This document shows, one piece after another, positions 19,134 through 27,927 of a DNA stretch of 64,000 bases. The stretch is from Frederiksenia canicola (GTDB lineage Bacteria; Pseudomonadota; Gammaproteobacteria; Enterobacterales; Pasteurellaceae): NCBI RefSeq assembly GCF_011455495.1, contig NZ_CP015029.1, positions 1,550,740-1,614,739 on the forward strand, read 5' to 3'. Both the position numbers and the translations under genes were made by a program. How positions within the stretch are numbered: position 1 is the first letter of the stretch; each line of letters opens with the position of its first letter. A model generated the notes under the pieces. It was not told where the DNA came from. It searched no databases and saw only the letters and a list, made by a program, of their open reading frames with translations.

Positions 19134-19421
19134 ATGATAAAATATATTTTTGGACTAATTATTGCTCTTGCTATTGTTATCGTTGCTATCACTATCGGAG
19201 CGAATAACGATCAAGTGATTACTTTTAATTATATTGTAGCTAAAAATGAATTTAAACTTTCTACCTTAGTTGCTATTCTTTTTGGCTTTGGGCTACTATT
19301 AGGTTGGTTCATTACTGGTTTCTTCTATCTAAAGGTTAAACTGCAAAATATCGCTTTAAATCGTCGTGTTAAACGACAGGCACAACAAATTAGTGAATTA
19401 ACCTTACCAAAGGCTGAATAA
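19134..19421 (+). CDS. lapA: Lipopolysaccharide assembly protein A
   Basis: A 95-residue inner-membrane protein (YciS, DUF1049) with two transmembrane segments (about 3-22 and 42-66) and a basic, glutamine-rich cytoplasmic tail. It works with LapB in the control of lipopolysaccharide synthesis. ATG 19134 follows GGAGAATCACT. The TAA overlaps the lapB ATG (TAATG), so the two are coupled. Confidence 0.93.
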   Translation: MIKYIFGLIIALAIVIVAITIGANNDQVITFNYIVAKNEFKLSTLVAILFGFGLLLGWFITGFFYLKVKLQNIALNRRVKRQAQQISELTLPKAE

Positions 19422-20611
19422 TGCTTGAACTGTTGTTCCTTCTTCTGCCAATTGCAGCATTATACGGTTGGTATATGGGGCAAAGAAGTGCAAAAAAAGA
19501 TCAAGAAAGCATCAATAATAAATTTTCTCGTGACTATGTCACGGGATTAAATTTTCTTTTATCTAATCAACAAGAAAAAGCTGTTGATTTATTTTTATCA
19601 ATGCTAGAAAAGCAAGAGTCTGAAAATCAAATAGCGAGTGAACCTCAATTTGAAGCAGAGCTAACTTTAGGAAATTTATTTCGTTCACGTGGAGAAGTGG
19701 ACAAAGCATTGCGTCTTCATCAAGCTCTTGAGCAAAATCCAAATTATTCTTTTGAACAAAAATTATTAGCTAAACAACAACTAGCAAAAGATTTTATGGC
19801 TGCTGGTTTTTATGATCGGGCAGAAAATTATTACATCACGTTATTAGATGAACCTGAATTTGCAGTACATTCACTGACTCAGTTGATGGTTGTCTACCAA
19901 AAAACCAGAGAATGGAAAAAGGCCATTAATGTAGCTGAGAAATTATTACACATTGATACAACGACAGACCTAACGCCACTTGCTCATTTTTATTGTGAAT
20001 ATGCACAAACACTTAAAGACGATCCTAAATCATTTCTGGCGAACTTACATAAAGCATTAGACTATTCACCTAATTGTAGTAGAGCTTCCATTTTACTTGG
20101 AGATTATTATTTCCATATTCAACAATTTTCCGAAGCATTAACATATTATGAGAAAATTTTAGAACAAGATCCTGCATATATTAGCGAAGTATTAGAACAG
20201 ATTGGGCAATGTTATGAAAAACTAGGAAAATCGGCTCAGTTTGAGCTTTTCTTAATTAAAGCTAATCAAATTAAGCATAACAGCAGTGTAGATTTAGCAC
20301 TTGCAGAACTAATCGAAAAGAAAGATGGTATAGAGGCAGCCCAATCTCGACTTTATCAACAAGTTCGCCAATTTCCCAATATGATTACTTTCCACCGTTT
20401 TATTTACTACCAAATGAATGAAGCAGAAGAGGGGAGAGGTAAGGAAAGCCTTGAATTACTGCATAATATGGTCGGAGATCGTATCAAAAAAGGCTTTCAA
20501 TACCGATGTTTACATTGTGGCTATCAAAGCTACCGACTTATGTGGTATTGCCCATCATGTCGGCAATGGGAAAAGATCAAACCTGTCCAAAGTATTACCG
20601 AAATTATTTAG
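19421..20611 (+). CDS. lapB: Lipopolysaccharide assembly protein B (LapB/YciM)
   Basis: LapB is the adaptor that presents LpxC to FtsH and couples lipid A supply to need. The 396-residue product has an N-terminal membrane anchor (about 2-16), about nine TPR repeats across residues 35-360, and a C-terminal rubredoxin-type zinc domain with the cysteine pairs of CLHCGYQ and WYCPSC. The length fits E. coli LapB (389). FtsH and YejM/LapC, its partner and antagonist, are also in this window. Confidence 0.95.
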   Translation: MLELLFLLLPIAALYGWYMGQRSAKKDQESINNKFSRDYVTGLNFLLSNQQEKAVDLFLSMLEKQESENQIASEPQFEAELTLGNLFRSRGEVDKALRLHQALEQNPNYSFEQKLLAKQQLAKDFMAAGFYDRAENYYITLLDEPEFAVHSLTQLMVVYQKTREWKKAINVAEKLLHIDTTTDLTPLAHFYCEYAQTLKDDPKSFLANLHKALDYSPNCSRASILLGDYYFHIQQFSEALTYYEKILEQDPAYISEVLEQIGQCYEKLGKSAQFELFLIKANQIKHNSSVDLALAELIEKKDGIEAAQSRLYQQVRQFPNMITFHRFIYYQMNEAEEGRGKESLELLHNMVGDRIKKGFQYRCLHCGYQSYRLMWYCPSCRQWEKIKPVQSITEII

Positions 20612-20630
20612 CCCCATCATGGAGATAACT

Positions 20631-21323
20631 ATGAATAATAAAGTGATTGTTGCACTTGACTACGAAACGGAATCGGAAGCCCTTGCTTTTGTTGATCAAG
20701 TTGACCCAAGCCTTTGTCGTTTAAAAGTCGGCAAAGAAATGTTTACCACACTAGGCACACATTTTGTTAAACAATTACAAGATCGCAAATTTGATGTATT
20801 CCTTGATTTAAAATACCACGACATTCCAAATACGGTAGCAAGAGCAGTACGTTCTGCAGCAGATCTGGGTGTTTGGATGGTTGACCTTCATGCCTCAGGT
20901 GGCTTAAGAATGATGGAAACAGCCAAACAAATTCTGGAACCATACGGCAAAGACGCCCCCCTATTGATTGGGGTCACCGTTCTCACCAGTATGGAAGATC
21001 TTGATTTACTCCAAATCGGCATTAATGCCTCTCCAATGGAGCAAGTTATTCGTCTTGCCCACCTTTGTCAACGAGCAGGTCTTGATGGAGTTGTTTGTTC
21101 TCCACAAGAAGTTGAAGTTTTACGTACACACTGTGGTAAGGATTTCAAACTAGTTACTCCAGGAATTCGTCCTGAAGGCAGTGATTTTGGTGATCAACGC
21201 CGTGTCATGACCCCAAAACAAGCGATTGAAACGGGTGCTGACTATTTGGTGATTGGACGTCCAATTACCCAAGCTCAAGATCCGCTTGCGATATTAAAAT
21301 CAATCAATACCGCTATTGCCTAA
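20631..21323 (+). CDS. pyrF: Orotidine 5'-phosphate decarboxylase
   Basis: PyrF makes UMP in the last step of pyrimidine synthesis. The 230-residue product shows VALDYET at the N terminus, the catalytic DLKYHDIP segment (the Lys-Asp pair), and the C-terminal VIGRPITQA phosphate site. ATG 20631 has GGAGA six bases upstream and lies 19 bases after lapB; the frame is open upstream inside lapB, which is rejected. The stop is immediately followed by an uptake signal. Confidence 0.97.
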   Translation: MNNKVIVALDYETESEALAFVDQVDPSLCRLKVGKEMFTTLGTHFVKQLQDRKFDVFLDLKYHDIPNTVARAVRSAADLGVWMVDLHASGGLRMMETAKQILEPYGKDAPLLIGVTVLTSMEDLDLLQIGINASPMEQVIRLAHLCQRAGLDGVVCSPQEVEVLRTHCGKDFKLVTPGIRPEGSDFGDQRRVMTPKQAIETGADYLVIGRPITQAQDPLAILKSINTAIA

Positions 21324-21332
21324 CAAGCGGTC
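21323..21332 (+). repeat. Uptake signal between pyrF and yciH
   Basis: Perfect core whose first base is the last base of the pyrF stop codon. Its flank GTTGCAAATG contains the yciH start codon. Confidence 0.9.
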
Positions 21333-21354
21333 AGATCCGAAGGAAATGTTGCAA

Positions 21355-21666
21355 ATGGCATTAGTGTATTCAACTGAAAAGGGACGAATTATTCCAGAAA
21401 AAATGCAACCTGAGCGACCAAAAGGTGATGGAATAATTCGCATACAACGTCAAACAAGTGGGCGAAAAGGAAAAGGCGTTTGTGTGATTACAGGCCTTGA
21501 TTTAGACGATAAATCTCTTGTTTCACTTGCTTCTGAGCTAAAACGTCGAACAGGGTGTGGCGGTTCAGTTAAAGATGGCATAATCGAAATCCAAGGCGAT
21601 CACCGAGATCAACTGAAGCAAATTCTCGAACAAAAAGGATTTACGGTTAAGTTTTCAGGTGGATGA
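21355..21666 (+). CDS. yciH: SUI1/eIF1-family translation factor YciH
   Basis: A 103-residue protein of the SUI1 (eIF1-like) family, thought to affect start-site fidelity in translation. Recognisable parts are IRIQRQTSGRKGKGVCVITG and the C-terminal GCGGSVKDGIIEIQGD. The start is ambiguous: ATG at 21346 and at 21355 are in frame. I choose 21355 because AAGGA at 21340-21344 is correctly spaced for it and the protein then matches the family N terminus. Its ATG is part of the uptake-signal flank. Confidence 0.93.
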   Translation: MALVYSTEKGRIIPEKMQPERPKGDGIIRIQRQTSGRKGKGVCVITGLDLDDKSLVSLASELKRRTGCGGSVKDGIIEIQGDHRDQLKQILEQKGFTVKFSGG

Positions 21667-21765
21667 TTTTGGATTATATAAACTTATATTCAAATAGTCG
21701 GTAATACGAAAACATAACCACCTTTTCTTAATACTTTATCAGTCGCTCTTAAAAATCCATTTTTT

Positions 21766-21795
21766 ACGCTATTAATTTTTACAAATTAATAGCGT
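21766..21795. terminator. Perfect 13-bp hairpin downstream of yciH
   Basis: ACGCTATTAATTT (21766-21778) and AAATTAATAGCGT (21783-21795) with loop TTAC. No immediate T run follows on the plus strand. It may end the pyrF-yciH transcript or mark an old insertion boundary. Confidence 0.6.
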
Positions 21796-21873
21796 GATCC
21801 ACTTCTCATTTTTTACTTTTTGTTTTTGTGATTTTATATAGAACAATATAGTATTGAAGAATATATTCTCTAA

Positions 21874-21911
21874 TGCTTAGTTTTATGGAGTGTTTCCATC
21901 AAAACTGAGCA
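21874..21911 (+). promoter_or_regulatory. Leader hairpin of nanH
   Basis: TGCTTAGTTTTATGGA pairs with TCCATCAAAACTGAGCA, about 16 pairs with one G-T and one bulge, loop GTGTT. It lies 60 bases before the nanH start and probably folds in the nanH leader RNA. The function is not known. Confidence 0.5.
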
Positions 21912-21971
21912 TTACTGAGGATACTATAAATATCTATTGCAAATTATTCATCACAACATTAAGGGAAAAAC

Positions 21972-24374
21972 ATGAAAAACCGTATTTTCTTATTATCTGC
22001 ACTAGCTGCATCTCTTCCATTACCAACACTCGCAAATGGTTTTTGGAAATCAGATTTAAATGAAAATTTAACCAATGTAGCGAAAAGTATCGGTCATGAG
22101 GGATTCCATCAAGATACAGAAGGAAAACCTTGGCCAGGTATTGGTCCAAATGGTGAAGCCGCAGGCAGCCTGACGTTACCTTATGCACGAATTCCGGCTA
22201 TGACGATTACTGATGATAATAAGATGGTAGTCATGTTTGACTTACGTTGGGGAGGCTCAACTGACCATGGTCGTATTGACCCTGGTGTAGCTATTTCTGA
22301 AGACGGTGGTCATACCTGGGAAAAAAGAACTGCTTGGAATTTTAATGAGTCAAAACTTCCTCTTCGTAGAGCAATGGATCCAACTATTTTACATAATAGT
22401 ATTGATGGTAGCTTATATGTGATGCATGGAACTTGGTCAACGGGTTCTCAAAACTGGTATCGAGATAGAATTGCTTACTATAGGGACAATGTTTGGGCTA
22501 CGACTATCTATAAATCAACAGATGGCGGTTACACTTGGAATAAGAATGCAGAGTTTAGCAAGAATATTAATAATGAAGTGTTTGCAAAAGTTCAAAAGGG
22601 AGCGGGAAATCAAACTGTTGCATTTTTAGGTGGTGTAGGAAGTGGTATTGTAATGAAAGATGGAACATTGGTATTCCCAATTCAGACTGCTCACTTAAAT
22701 GGCATTGCGACAACAATTATGTATTCAAAAGATAATGGAAAAACGTGGGATATGCCTGAAACCACAACGCCAGTAGCTCCAAATCAAATCTCTTTAGAAA
22801 ATATGGTATTTGAGATAGGATCTAAACTTGTTATGACAGGAAGAGAAGATCGACTTGGACGCGATCAGGCTAAAGGTAGATGGGCCTATTACACAGAAGA
22901 TCTTGGTAAAACTTGGAATCTCTATGAACCTGTTAATGAATTTAGTTCCAGTACAGCACAACCCACTCAGGGGTCTTCTATCTATGTTACTTTGCCAAAT
23001 GGACGTCGAGTATTATTAGTCTCTAAACCAAATGGTAATCACGATAATTGGGCTAGAGGTAACTTAGCACTTTGGATGTTAGATGCAAAAAATCCAGAAC
23101 ATAAGCATCAAGTAACTATTATCCGACCTGGGTCAGGGAATCCAAAAGGAGCAGGGTATTCTTCTTTAGCATATAAAGAGGGAAATCTTTTTGTGGCATT
23201 TGAAGATGATGGTGATATTACGGTTAAGAACTTAACAGAGTATCTTTCAACTATTGAAAATAAAGCACTTGAATGGGGACTACCTGATGAAATATCTCAT
23301 GAAATCGAAAGAATACAAGCTCTAGAATATCTTAATAAAGGGCAAAAAGATGAACTCATTGCCAAAATGCGTAAGGCTAATGATTATGCGGTATCACAAT
23401 CTTTCGTATTAAATCAAGAAATGAAAGAATTAAAAGTCGTAATTGAAAACCTAAGTTTACAGTCAAAAGCTAAAACAACGGCAATGCCGTCTAAAATTAG
23501 AGCTTTTAATGAATATTTAGATGAAGTTTCTAATTTGACAGGTAATGAAAGTCCACAATTCATTGATTATTTCGGAATAGCAAACTTAGAAAATATGTTA
23601 AATAGCTATTTTTTAGCACTAGATACAAAATTAGATTTTTCTAATTATGTTAATCAGGCTAAAAAATTAAATAGTTATAACAACGATATTCTTTATAGTT
23701 CATATGATAAAGTTTTTATTGAATATGATTCAATGTTAAAGAATAAAAAATATAATCCTTCAGTTGCATTAGGATTAAATACGGATATTTCTGAGAATAG
23801 TGCTGTTGGAGTTTTCTTTGAACAACGTTCTAAAGAAGGTAAAACAAAAACTGTTGGGCTGAGAGCGAAGTACGACAACAACAATAATACATTATCTAGT
23901 TTTGTTCGTTATAGAAGCGTTAAACATGAAGATATAGCAGGCAAAAACAACAATGTTGATTTATATCTAAATTATGCTCGACAATTTGCTGTTGATAATC
24001 AACTCACTGTTAGCCCATTCGTAGGTGTTTATGGCTCTTTTTCATCTCGTACATTATTGGATGAGGATGTAGCAATGAATAAAAGATTTGTATTTGGTGG
24101 CGATGTTGGAATAAATATTGGTTATCAATTATCTGGAGTTAAAGTAGATATTAGACCTAGTGTTGCATTACTAAACGATAGTAGTACATTATCGCAAGCC
24201 AATTATGAACAAAATCAATATGAAGTAAAATCAAGCAACCTAGTTTATGGGTTAACAACAAGTATTGAGAAAAAATTCAAAAATGTGTCTGTTGGCTCTA
24301 AAATTAAATTACAAAAGTATGGCTCTCAGTCATCTGATGTAAATATTGGAGTAAATCTCAGTTATAACTGGTAA
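21972..24374 (+). CDS. nanH: Secreted sialidase with C-terminal beta-barrel-like domain
   Basis: A GH33 sialidase of 800 residues that should release sialic acid from host glycans. A signal peptide ends at about A21 (PTLA-NG). The propeller shows the RIP arginine R73 (YARIP), D98, four Asp boxes (SEDGGHTW 109-116, STDGGYTW 182-189, SKDNGKTW 252-259, TEDLGKTW 308-315), E276 and R291 (TGRED), and a GAGYSSLAY tyrosine near 416. Residues 430-560 look helical. From about 590 to the end are alternating strands ending in NLSYNW with a terminal aromatic, as in autotransporter barrels, so surface display is likely. GC is lower than its neighbours, and it interrupts conserved genes on both sides. Confidence 0.9.
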   Translation: MKNRIFLLSALAASLPLPTLANGFWKSDLNENLTNVAKSIGHEGFHQDTEGKPWPGIGPNGEAAGSLTLPYARIPAMTITDDNKMVVMFDLRWGGSTDHGRIDPGVAISEDGGHTWEKRTAWNFNESKLPLRRAMDPTILHNSIDGSLYVMHGTWSTGSQNWYRDRIAYYRDNVWATTIYKSTDGGYTWNKNAEFSKNINNEVFAKVQKGAGNQTVAFLGGVGSGIVMKDGTLVFPIQTAHLNGIATTIMYSKDNGKTWDMPETTTPVAPNQISLENMVFEIGSKLVMTGREDRLGRDQAKGRWAYYTEDLGKTWNLYEPVNEFSSSTAQPTQGSSIYVTLPNGRRVLLVSKPNGNHDNWARGNLALWMLDAKNPEHKHQVTIIRPGSGNPKGAGYSSLAYKEGNLFVAFEDDGDITVKNLTEYLSTIENKALEWGLPDEISHEIERIQALEYLNKGQKDELIAKMRKANDYAVSQSFVLNQEMKELKVVIENLSLQSKAKTTAMPSKIRAFNEYLDEVSNLTGNESPQFIDYFGIANLENMLNSYFLALDTKLDFSNYVNQAKKLNSYNNDILYSSYDKVFIEYDSMLKNKKYNPSVALGLNTDISENSAVGVFFEQRSKEGKTKTVGLRAKYDNNNNTLSSFVRYRSVKHEDIAGKNNNVDLYLNYARQFAVDNQLTVSPFVGVYGSFSSRTLLDEDVAMNKRFVFGGDVGINIGYQLSGVKVDIRPSVALLNDSSTLSQANYEQNQYEVKSSNLVYGLTTSIEKKFKNVSVGSKIKLQKYGSQSSDVNIGVNLSYNW

Positions 24375-24381
24375 GGTTGTA

Positions 24382-24418
24382 AAAAAACCTAGACATTTTT
24401 AAAATGTCTAGGTTTTTT
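24382..24418. terminator. Bidirectional terminator between nanH and bioD2
   Basis: An almost loopless inverted repeat, AAAAAACCTAGACATTTT and its complement, giving a T run on both strands between converging genes. Confidence 0.9.
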
Positions 24419-24443
24419 ATTTTAGTCTAATAATAGACGCTAG

Positions 24444-25163
24444 CTATTTTTTAAAATAATTTAATAATGGTTCTGGATTTTGGATATATTGTGAAAGCTC
24501 CTTCTTATCTGGGCTGCCTAAATACGGAATTTGTCCTAATAATGGAGCATCAATTCGTTGAGAGAGAAGCTCAATGAGTTCAAAATAATGACGAAGCCCT
24601 GGATTAACTCGATTGGCTACCCATCCTAGTAATGTACATCCTTGTTGTTGAATCGCATATGCAGTGAGTAATGCATGATTAACACAACCTTCTTTAATAC
24701 CCACAACTAAGACAACAGGCATTTGATTACGCTTAACCCATTCCGCAAAACTCAGTCCTCGATTTATGGGCGTAAGCCAACCATATGTTCCTTCAACAAT
24801 TACATTATTATATTTCTGCTGCAAATGTGCTAAGTCTTTATCTAACTTATTACTTGATATATGGCGAACCGCATCGAGTGCAGCAAAGACGGGGGTACTT
24901 GAGTGGATAAACGAATAGCTGTTAATCTCTTTGTATTGTACAGGATATACGCAACTATCCTGAATTATCAGTACATCCTTATTATCTTCGCAAGCATAGT
25001 CATCATTATTCGGCTCGGTGGGTAGTGAATCATCACCACCACAAGCTATAGGTTTATATCCAACTACTGGAATTTCATATTTAGAAACTGTTTGTAATAA
25101 GGCTCGGGTAACAATGGTCTTGCCCACATTAGTATCCGTCCCCGCAATAAATATCGCTGGCAT
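24444..25163 (-). CDS. bioD: Dethiobiotin synthetase-like protein (BioD2/YnfK type)
   Basis: A 239-residue P-loop protein of the dethiobiotin synthetase family, which closes the ureido ring of dethiobiotin with CO2 and ATP. It shows GTDTNVGKT (residues 8-16), GYKPIACG with the conserved lysine, and VEGTYGW in place of the common VEGAGGW. No other biotin genes are nearby. It sits next to the mlc-like repressor, the same pairing as ynfK-dgsA in E. coli, so it is likely the second, YnfK-like paralogue; its activity is not certain. The ATG at 25163 is the clear start. Confidence 0.87.
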   Translation of the reverse strand: MPAIFIAGTDTNVGKTIVTRALLQTVSKYEIPVVGYKPIACGGDDSLPTEPNNDDYACEDNKDVLIIQDSCVYPVQYKEINSYSFIHSSTPVFAALDAVRHISSNKLDKDLAHLQQKYNNVIVEGTYGWLTPINRGLSFAEWVKRNQMPVVLVVGIKEGCVNHALLTAYAIQQQGCTLLGWVANRVNPGLRHYFELIELLSQRIDAPLLGQIPYLGSPDKKELSQYIQNPEPLLNYFKK

Positions 25164-25208
25164 TTTGATTCTCGAATAAAAAAAGTGGGGCGAAGTTTAA
25201 CGAACTTT

Positions 25209-26411
25209 TTACAATTTAATTATGTTCTGAATCAAATTTCCGGCATAAATTTCATATTTTATTGCAGCAGATGGAATGAGCGGACTGTTCCATTCATATT
25301 GGCTTGTGACTAAATCAATATTGAGATCATCTTGACGCAAGTTCACCACAATTTTTTCTCTTATTTTTTCAAATAATGCGGTCTGTATAGAGAGTAGAGG
25401 TGAACAGAACATAATTTTTTCCGTCGAAAAAAGATTAATGAGATTAAGCAACATGTAAGAAAGATTATCTGCAATATGCTCTAAAATATGTAGGGCAGCA
25501 GCATTTTCTTTTTGAATGTGCTTGCAGAACCATTCTATTTTTTGACGGATAGTACCAAAAGGGTTCGGTAAATAATGATCTATTGCCTTGACTAATGCAT
25601 TAAACGTAATTTGATTGGCAAGTTGATAACGTTCCATTTCATTTAAATTTTCGCCAATAAAGTCACTCAACTCGCCAAATTTGGGCATTAACATTTTATC
25701 CACATTCATCCGTTTATGCTCATCACGGTGAAGCAATTCGCCACGAAGTAACACACTCAAATTAATGGCTTCGTCTAACTGCAAGAAAATCACATCATCA
25801 TGACTAATTAAGCTACCTAATGCAGACTCAGCCAATAACCAAAGCTGGAAATGTTCATTTAAATAGACGGGTTTATCCACCAACATCTGCAATGCACTGA
25901 ATAATTCAACATCTAATGTTTTATTACCTAATCGTACTACACCTGTTTTATCTCGATTCAGCTTCCCAATAACACTAACAGACATAGCTAAAACATATTC
26001 TAATTCAACAGAGCAATATTGTAAGAAATTTTTTAGAGACGTTGTCACGCTTTCTAACAGTTCAGTACGAGATAAGTTCAGGGTATATCTTTGCTGATGA
26101 ATAGCTTTACCAGATAATTCACATAAAAAAATTGAAATATCAGTTTCAGACAAAATCATACAGATATAACGCCAATGAAAAGAAGAGAGTGATAAGCCTA
26201 CCGCAGGACGCCCTCGACTGGGTAAATTTTGAGCCGTGCGTTCAAGCACTAATTTATGATCAATTAGCTGCTTGCTAAGACCCGTAATCGATGCAGGTGC
26301 GTAACCTGATAATTTTGCCAAATCTGTTCGAGAAATAAGCTCAAATTGCTCAATAAGCTGATAGACCTGTCCTAAATGCTGAAATTTATAATCGTTAGAT
26401 GCCGTTTTCAT
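25209..26411 (-). CDS. Mlc/NagC-type ROK-family transcription regulator with degenerate sensor
   Basis: A 400-residue regulator. The winged-helix N terminus is well kept (SRTDLAKLSGYAPASITGLS, then RGRPAVGL), close to E. coli Mlc, the glucose-responsive repressor. The ROK part is worn: the zinc site with its three cysteines (CYCGNHGC in Mlc) is absent, as are the EIGH and VGAG motifs. The start is set at ATG 26411, with AAAGG seven bases upstream; the frame opens further up at a TTG that lacks support. It lies 45 bases upstream of bioD2, as in E. coli. It may bind DNA without glucose or EIICB-Glc sensing, which is an inference. Confidence 0.85.
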   Translation of the reverse strand: MKTASNDYKFQHLGQVYQLIEQFELISRTDLAKLSGYAPASITGLSKQLIDHKLVLERTAQNLPSRGRPAVGLSLSSFHWRYICMILSETDISIFLCELSGKAIHQQRYTLNLSRTELLESVTTSLKNFLQYCSVELEYVLAMSVSVIGKLNRDKTGVVRLGNKTLDVELFSALQMLVDKPVYLNEHFQLWLLAESALGSLISHDDVIFLQLDEAINLSVLLRGELLHRDEHKRMNVDKMLMPKFGELSDFIGENLNEMERYQLANQITFNALVKAIDHYLPNPFGTIRQKIEWFCKHIQKENAAALHILEHIADNLSYMLLNLINLFSTEKIMFCSPLLSIQTALFEKIREKIVVNLRQDDLNIDLVTSQYEWNSPLIPSAAIKYEIYAGNLIQNIIKL

Positions 26412-26591
26412 ATAAAACCTTTTATAATTATCTGCTCCATAAGAGAGTTTTGTATTTTCCAATCTTTGGATAAAATGGCAAATATTTTGAATAAATTATG
26501 AGAGAGAACTCACAAAATTTATTTTATAAAACGAAGAAAATACATTTTTTGAACAAAAAGTGGGTGAATTTCAACAATAAGGAAAGGCGGG

Positions 26592-27731
26592 ATGAATCAA
26601 CATATTGATTTTAATTGGATTGATACTAATGAGAAACTAATAATTGCTTGTCGAGATTGTAAGCATGCAAGTGTAGTGGCATTAGATACTGAGTTTGTTC
26701 GTATTCGTTCATTCTTTCCTAAGTTAGGACTTTTACAACTATTTGATGGTAAAAAGGTTTATCTTATTGACCCACTTACTATCTCTGATTTTACCCCATT
26801 CATAGAACTACTAAAAAATCCAAATATTCTTAAAGTGTTACATGCCTGTGGTGAAGATTTAGAAGTCTTCCAACATTATTTTAATCAGTTACCAGAGCCT
26901 ATGATCGATACTCAAGTGATCGGTAAGTTTATTGGACTAGGCATATCTGTTGGATTTTCTAAACTTGTTGATCACTATTATCAAATTAAACTAGATAAGT
27001 CTTCATCACGTACGGACTGGCTAGCTCGCCCATTAAATGAAAAGCAGCTCCAATATGCAGCTGCAGATGTACGGTACTTGTTACCAATATATCAAAAAAT
27101 GCAAGTATCGCTAATTCAAACCTGTTGGCAAAAAGCAGTCGAAGAAGAGTGCCATTATTTGAAAGCGAAAAAACTAATAGAATTTGACGTTGATAAAGCA
27201 TATAAAAAAATTGGTAATGCATGGCAGCTGAACTCTCAACAACTTTCAGTGCTACAGCTTCTTGAGAATTGGCGATATAAAGAAGCACAAAAACGAGATT
27301 TAGCTTTAAATTTTGTGGTAAAAGAGCAGTCTCTATTGCAAATTGCAAAACTTCAGCCTAAACATACCGCTTGTTTATTGGAATTTATGCACCCAAATGA
27401 AGTTCGACTTCATGGCAAAAAATTATTATTACTTGTTGAACAAGCAAAAAATATTGCAGCAGAAAACTATCCTGAACCTATTCATCGCTTGATCGATGCA
27501 CCTCATTATAAACGTGATATGCATTTTTTAAAGAAAGCTGTTCAAGAATGTCAACCGCAAGACTTACCAACGGAGGTTTTTGCAAGTAAACGTCAGCTAG
27601 AACAATTATTTAAATGGCAAATGCAAGGTCAACCACAAGACCAGAAACCTGAATTATTATTCGGATGGCGTTCAGAATTCGGTAATCGATTATTGGAAAA
27701 ATACCGAATTTTTCTGCAGGCAAACCAATAG
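26592..27731 (+). CDS. rnd: Ribonuclease D
   Basis: A 3'-5' exonuclease that trims tRNA precursors. The product is 379 residues (E. coli 375). The DEDD exonuclease domain shows ALDTEFVR (D32 and E34), VLHACGEDLEVF and YAAADVRYLLPIY, followed by HRDC domains from about 215. The ATG at 26592 follows AAGGAAAGG. It is divergent from the mlc-like gene, with a 180-base AT-rich promoter region between them. An uptake signal in minus orientation lies in the coding sequence at 27365. Confidence 0.95.
   Translation: MNQHIDFNWIDTNEKLIIACRDCKHASVVALDTEFVRIRSFFPKLGLLQLFDGKKVYLIDPLTISDFTPFIELLKNPNILKVLHACGEDLEVFQHYFNQLPEPMIDTQVIGKFIGLGISVGFSKLVDHYYQIKLDKSSSRTDWLARPLNEKQLQYAAADVRYLLPIYQKMQVSLIQTCWQKAVEEECHYLKAKKLIEFDVDKAYKKIGNAWQLNSQQLSVLQLLENWRYKEAQKRDLALNFVVKEQSLLQIAKLQPKHTACLLEFMHPNEVRLHGKKLLLLVEQAKNIAAENYPEPIHRLIDAPHYKRDMHFLKKAVQECQPQDLPTEVFASKRQLEQLFKWQMQGQPQDQKPELLFGWRSEFGNRLLEKYRIFLQANQ
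27365..27374 (-). repeat. Uptake signal in rnd
   Basis: Minus-orientation core ACAAGCGGTA; the plus strand before it carries TTGCAAA copies at 27337-27350. Confidence 0.75.
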
Positions 27732-27796
27732 TAAAATTTTTTGTAAGTGAATTTAAATAATTCTTTTGAATCAATATGTTATGTGAATATTGTGCG

Positions 27797-27812
27797 CATA
27801 ATATATATTATG
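27797..27812. repeat. 16-base perfect palindrome after rnd
   Basis: CATAATATATATTATG reads the same on both strands. It lies in the 196-base rnd downstream gap. It may be a regulator site; no partner gene is evident. Confidence 0.5.
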
Positions 27813-27839
27813 TTAAATAAATCAAGGGCAGCTACAACC

Positions 27840-27887
27840 TTACCTAAAATTTGCAAGCCTCCTCATAAATTATTCTTTTTTAGGTAA
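27840..27887 (+). terminator. Long-loop inverted repeat after rnd
   Basis: TTACCTAAAA (27840-27849) and TTTTAGGTAA (27878-27887) with a 28-base loop. It could fold at the 3' end of the rnd transcript; no T run follows the right arm. Confidence 0.35.
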
Positions 27888-27911
27888 TAAAAACCCCGCA
27901 TAAGCAGGGTT
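27885..27911 (-). terminator. Terminator of the small membrane protein gene
   Basis: On the minus strand AACCCTGC / GCGGGGTT around a TTAT loop (one mismatch) is followed by TTTTTATT. Confidence 0.8.
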
Positions 27912-27927
27912 ATAAGTTAAAATTAAA

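Larger units (their letters stand above)
21667..21971. other. 305-base AT-rich gap before nanH
   Basis: No gene is visible. It holds two hairpins (listed separately) and probable nanH promoter elements, such as TTGTTT and TATATAG near 21822-21842. Base composition is lower in GC than the housekeeping genes to the left. Confidence 0.6.
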
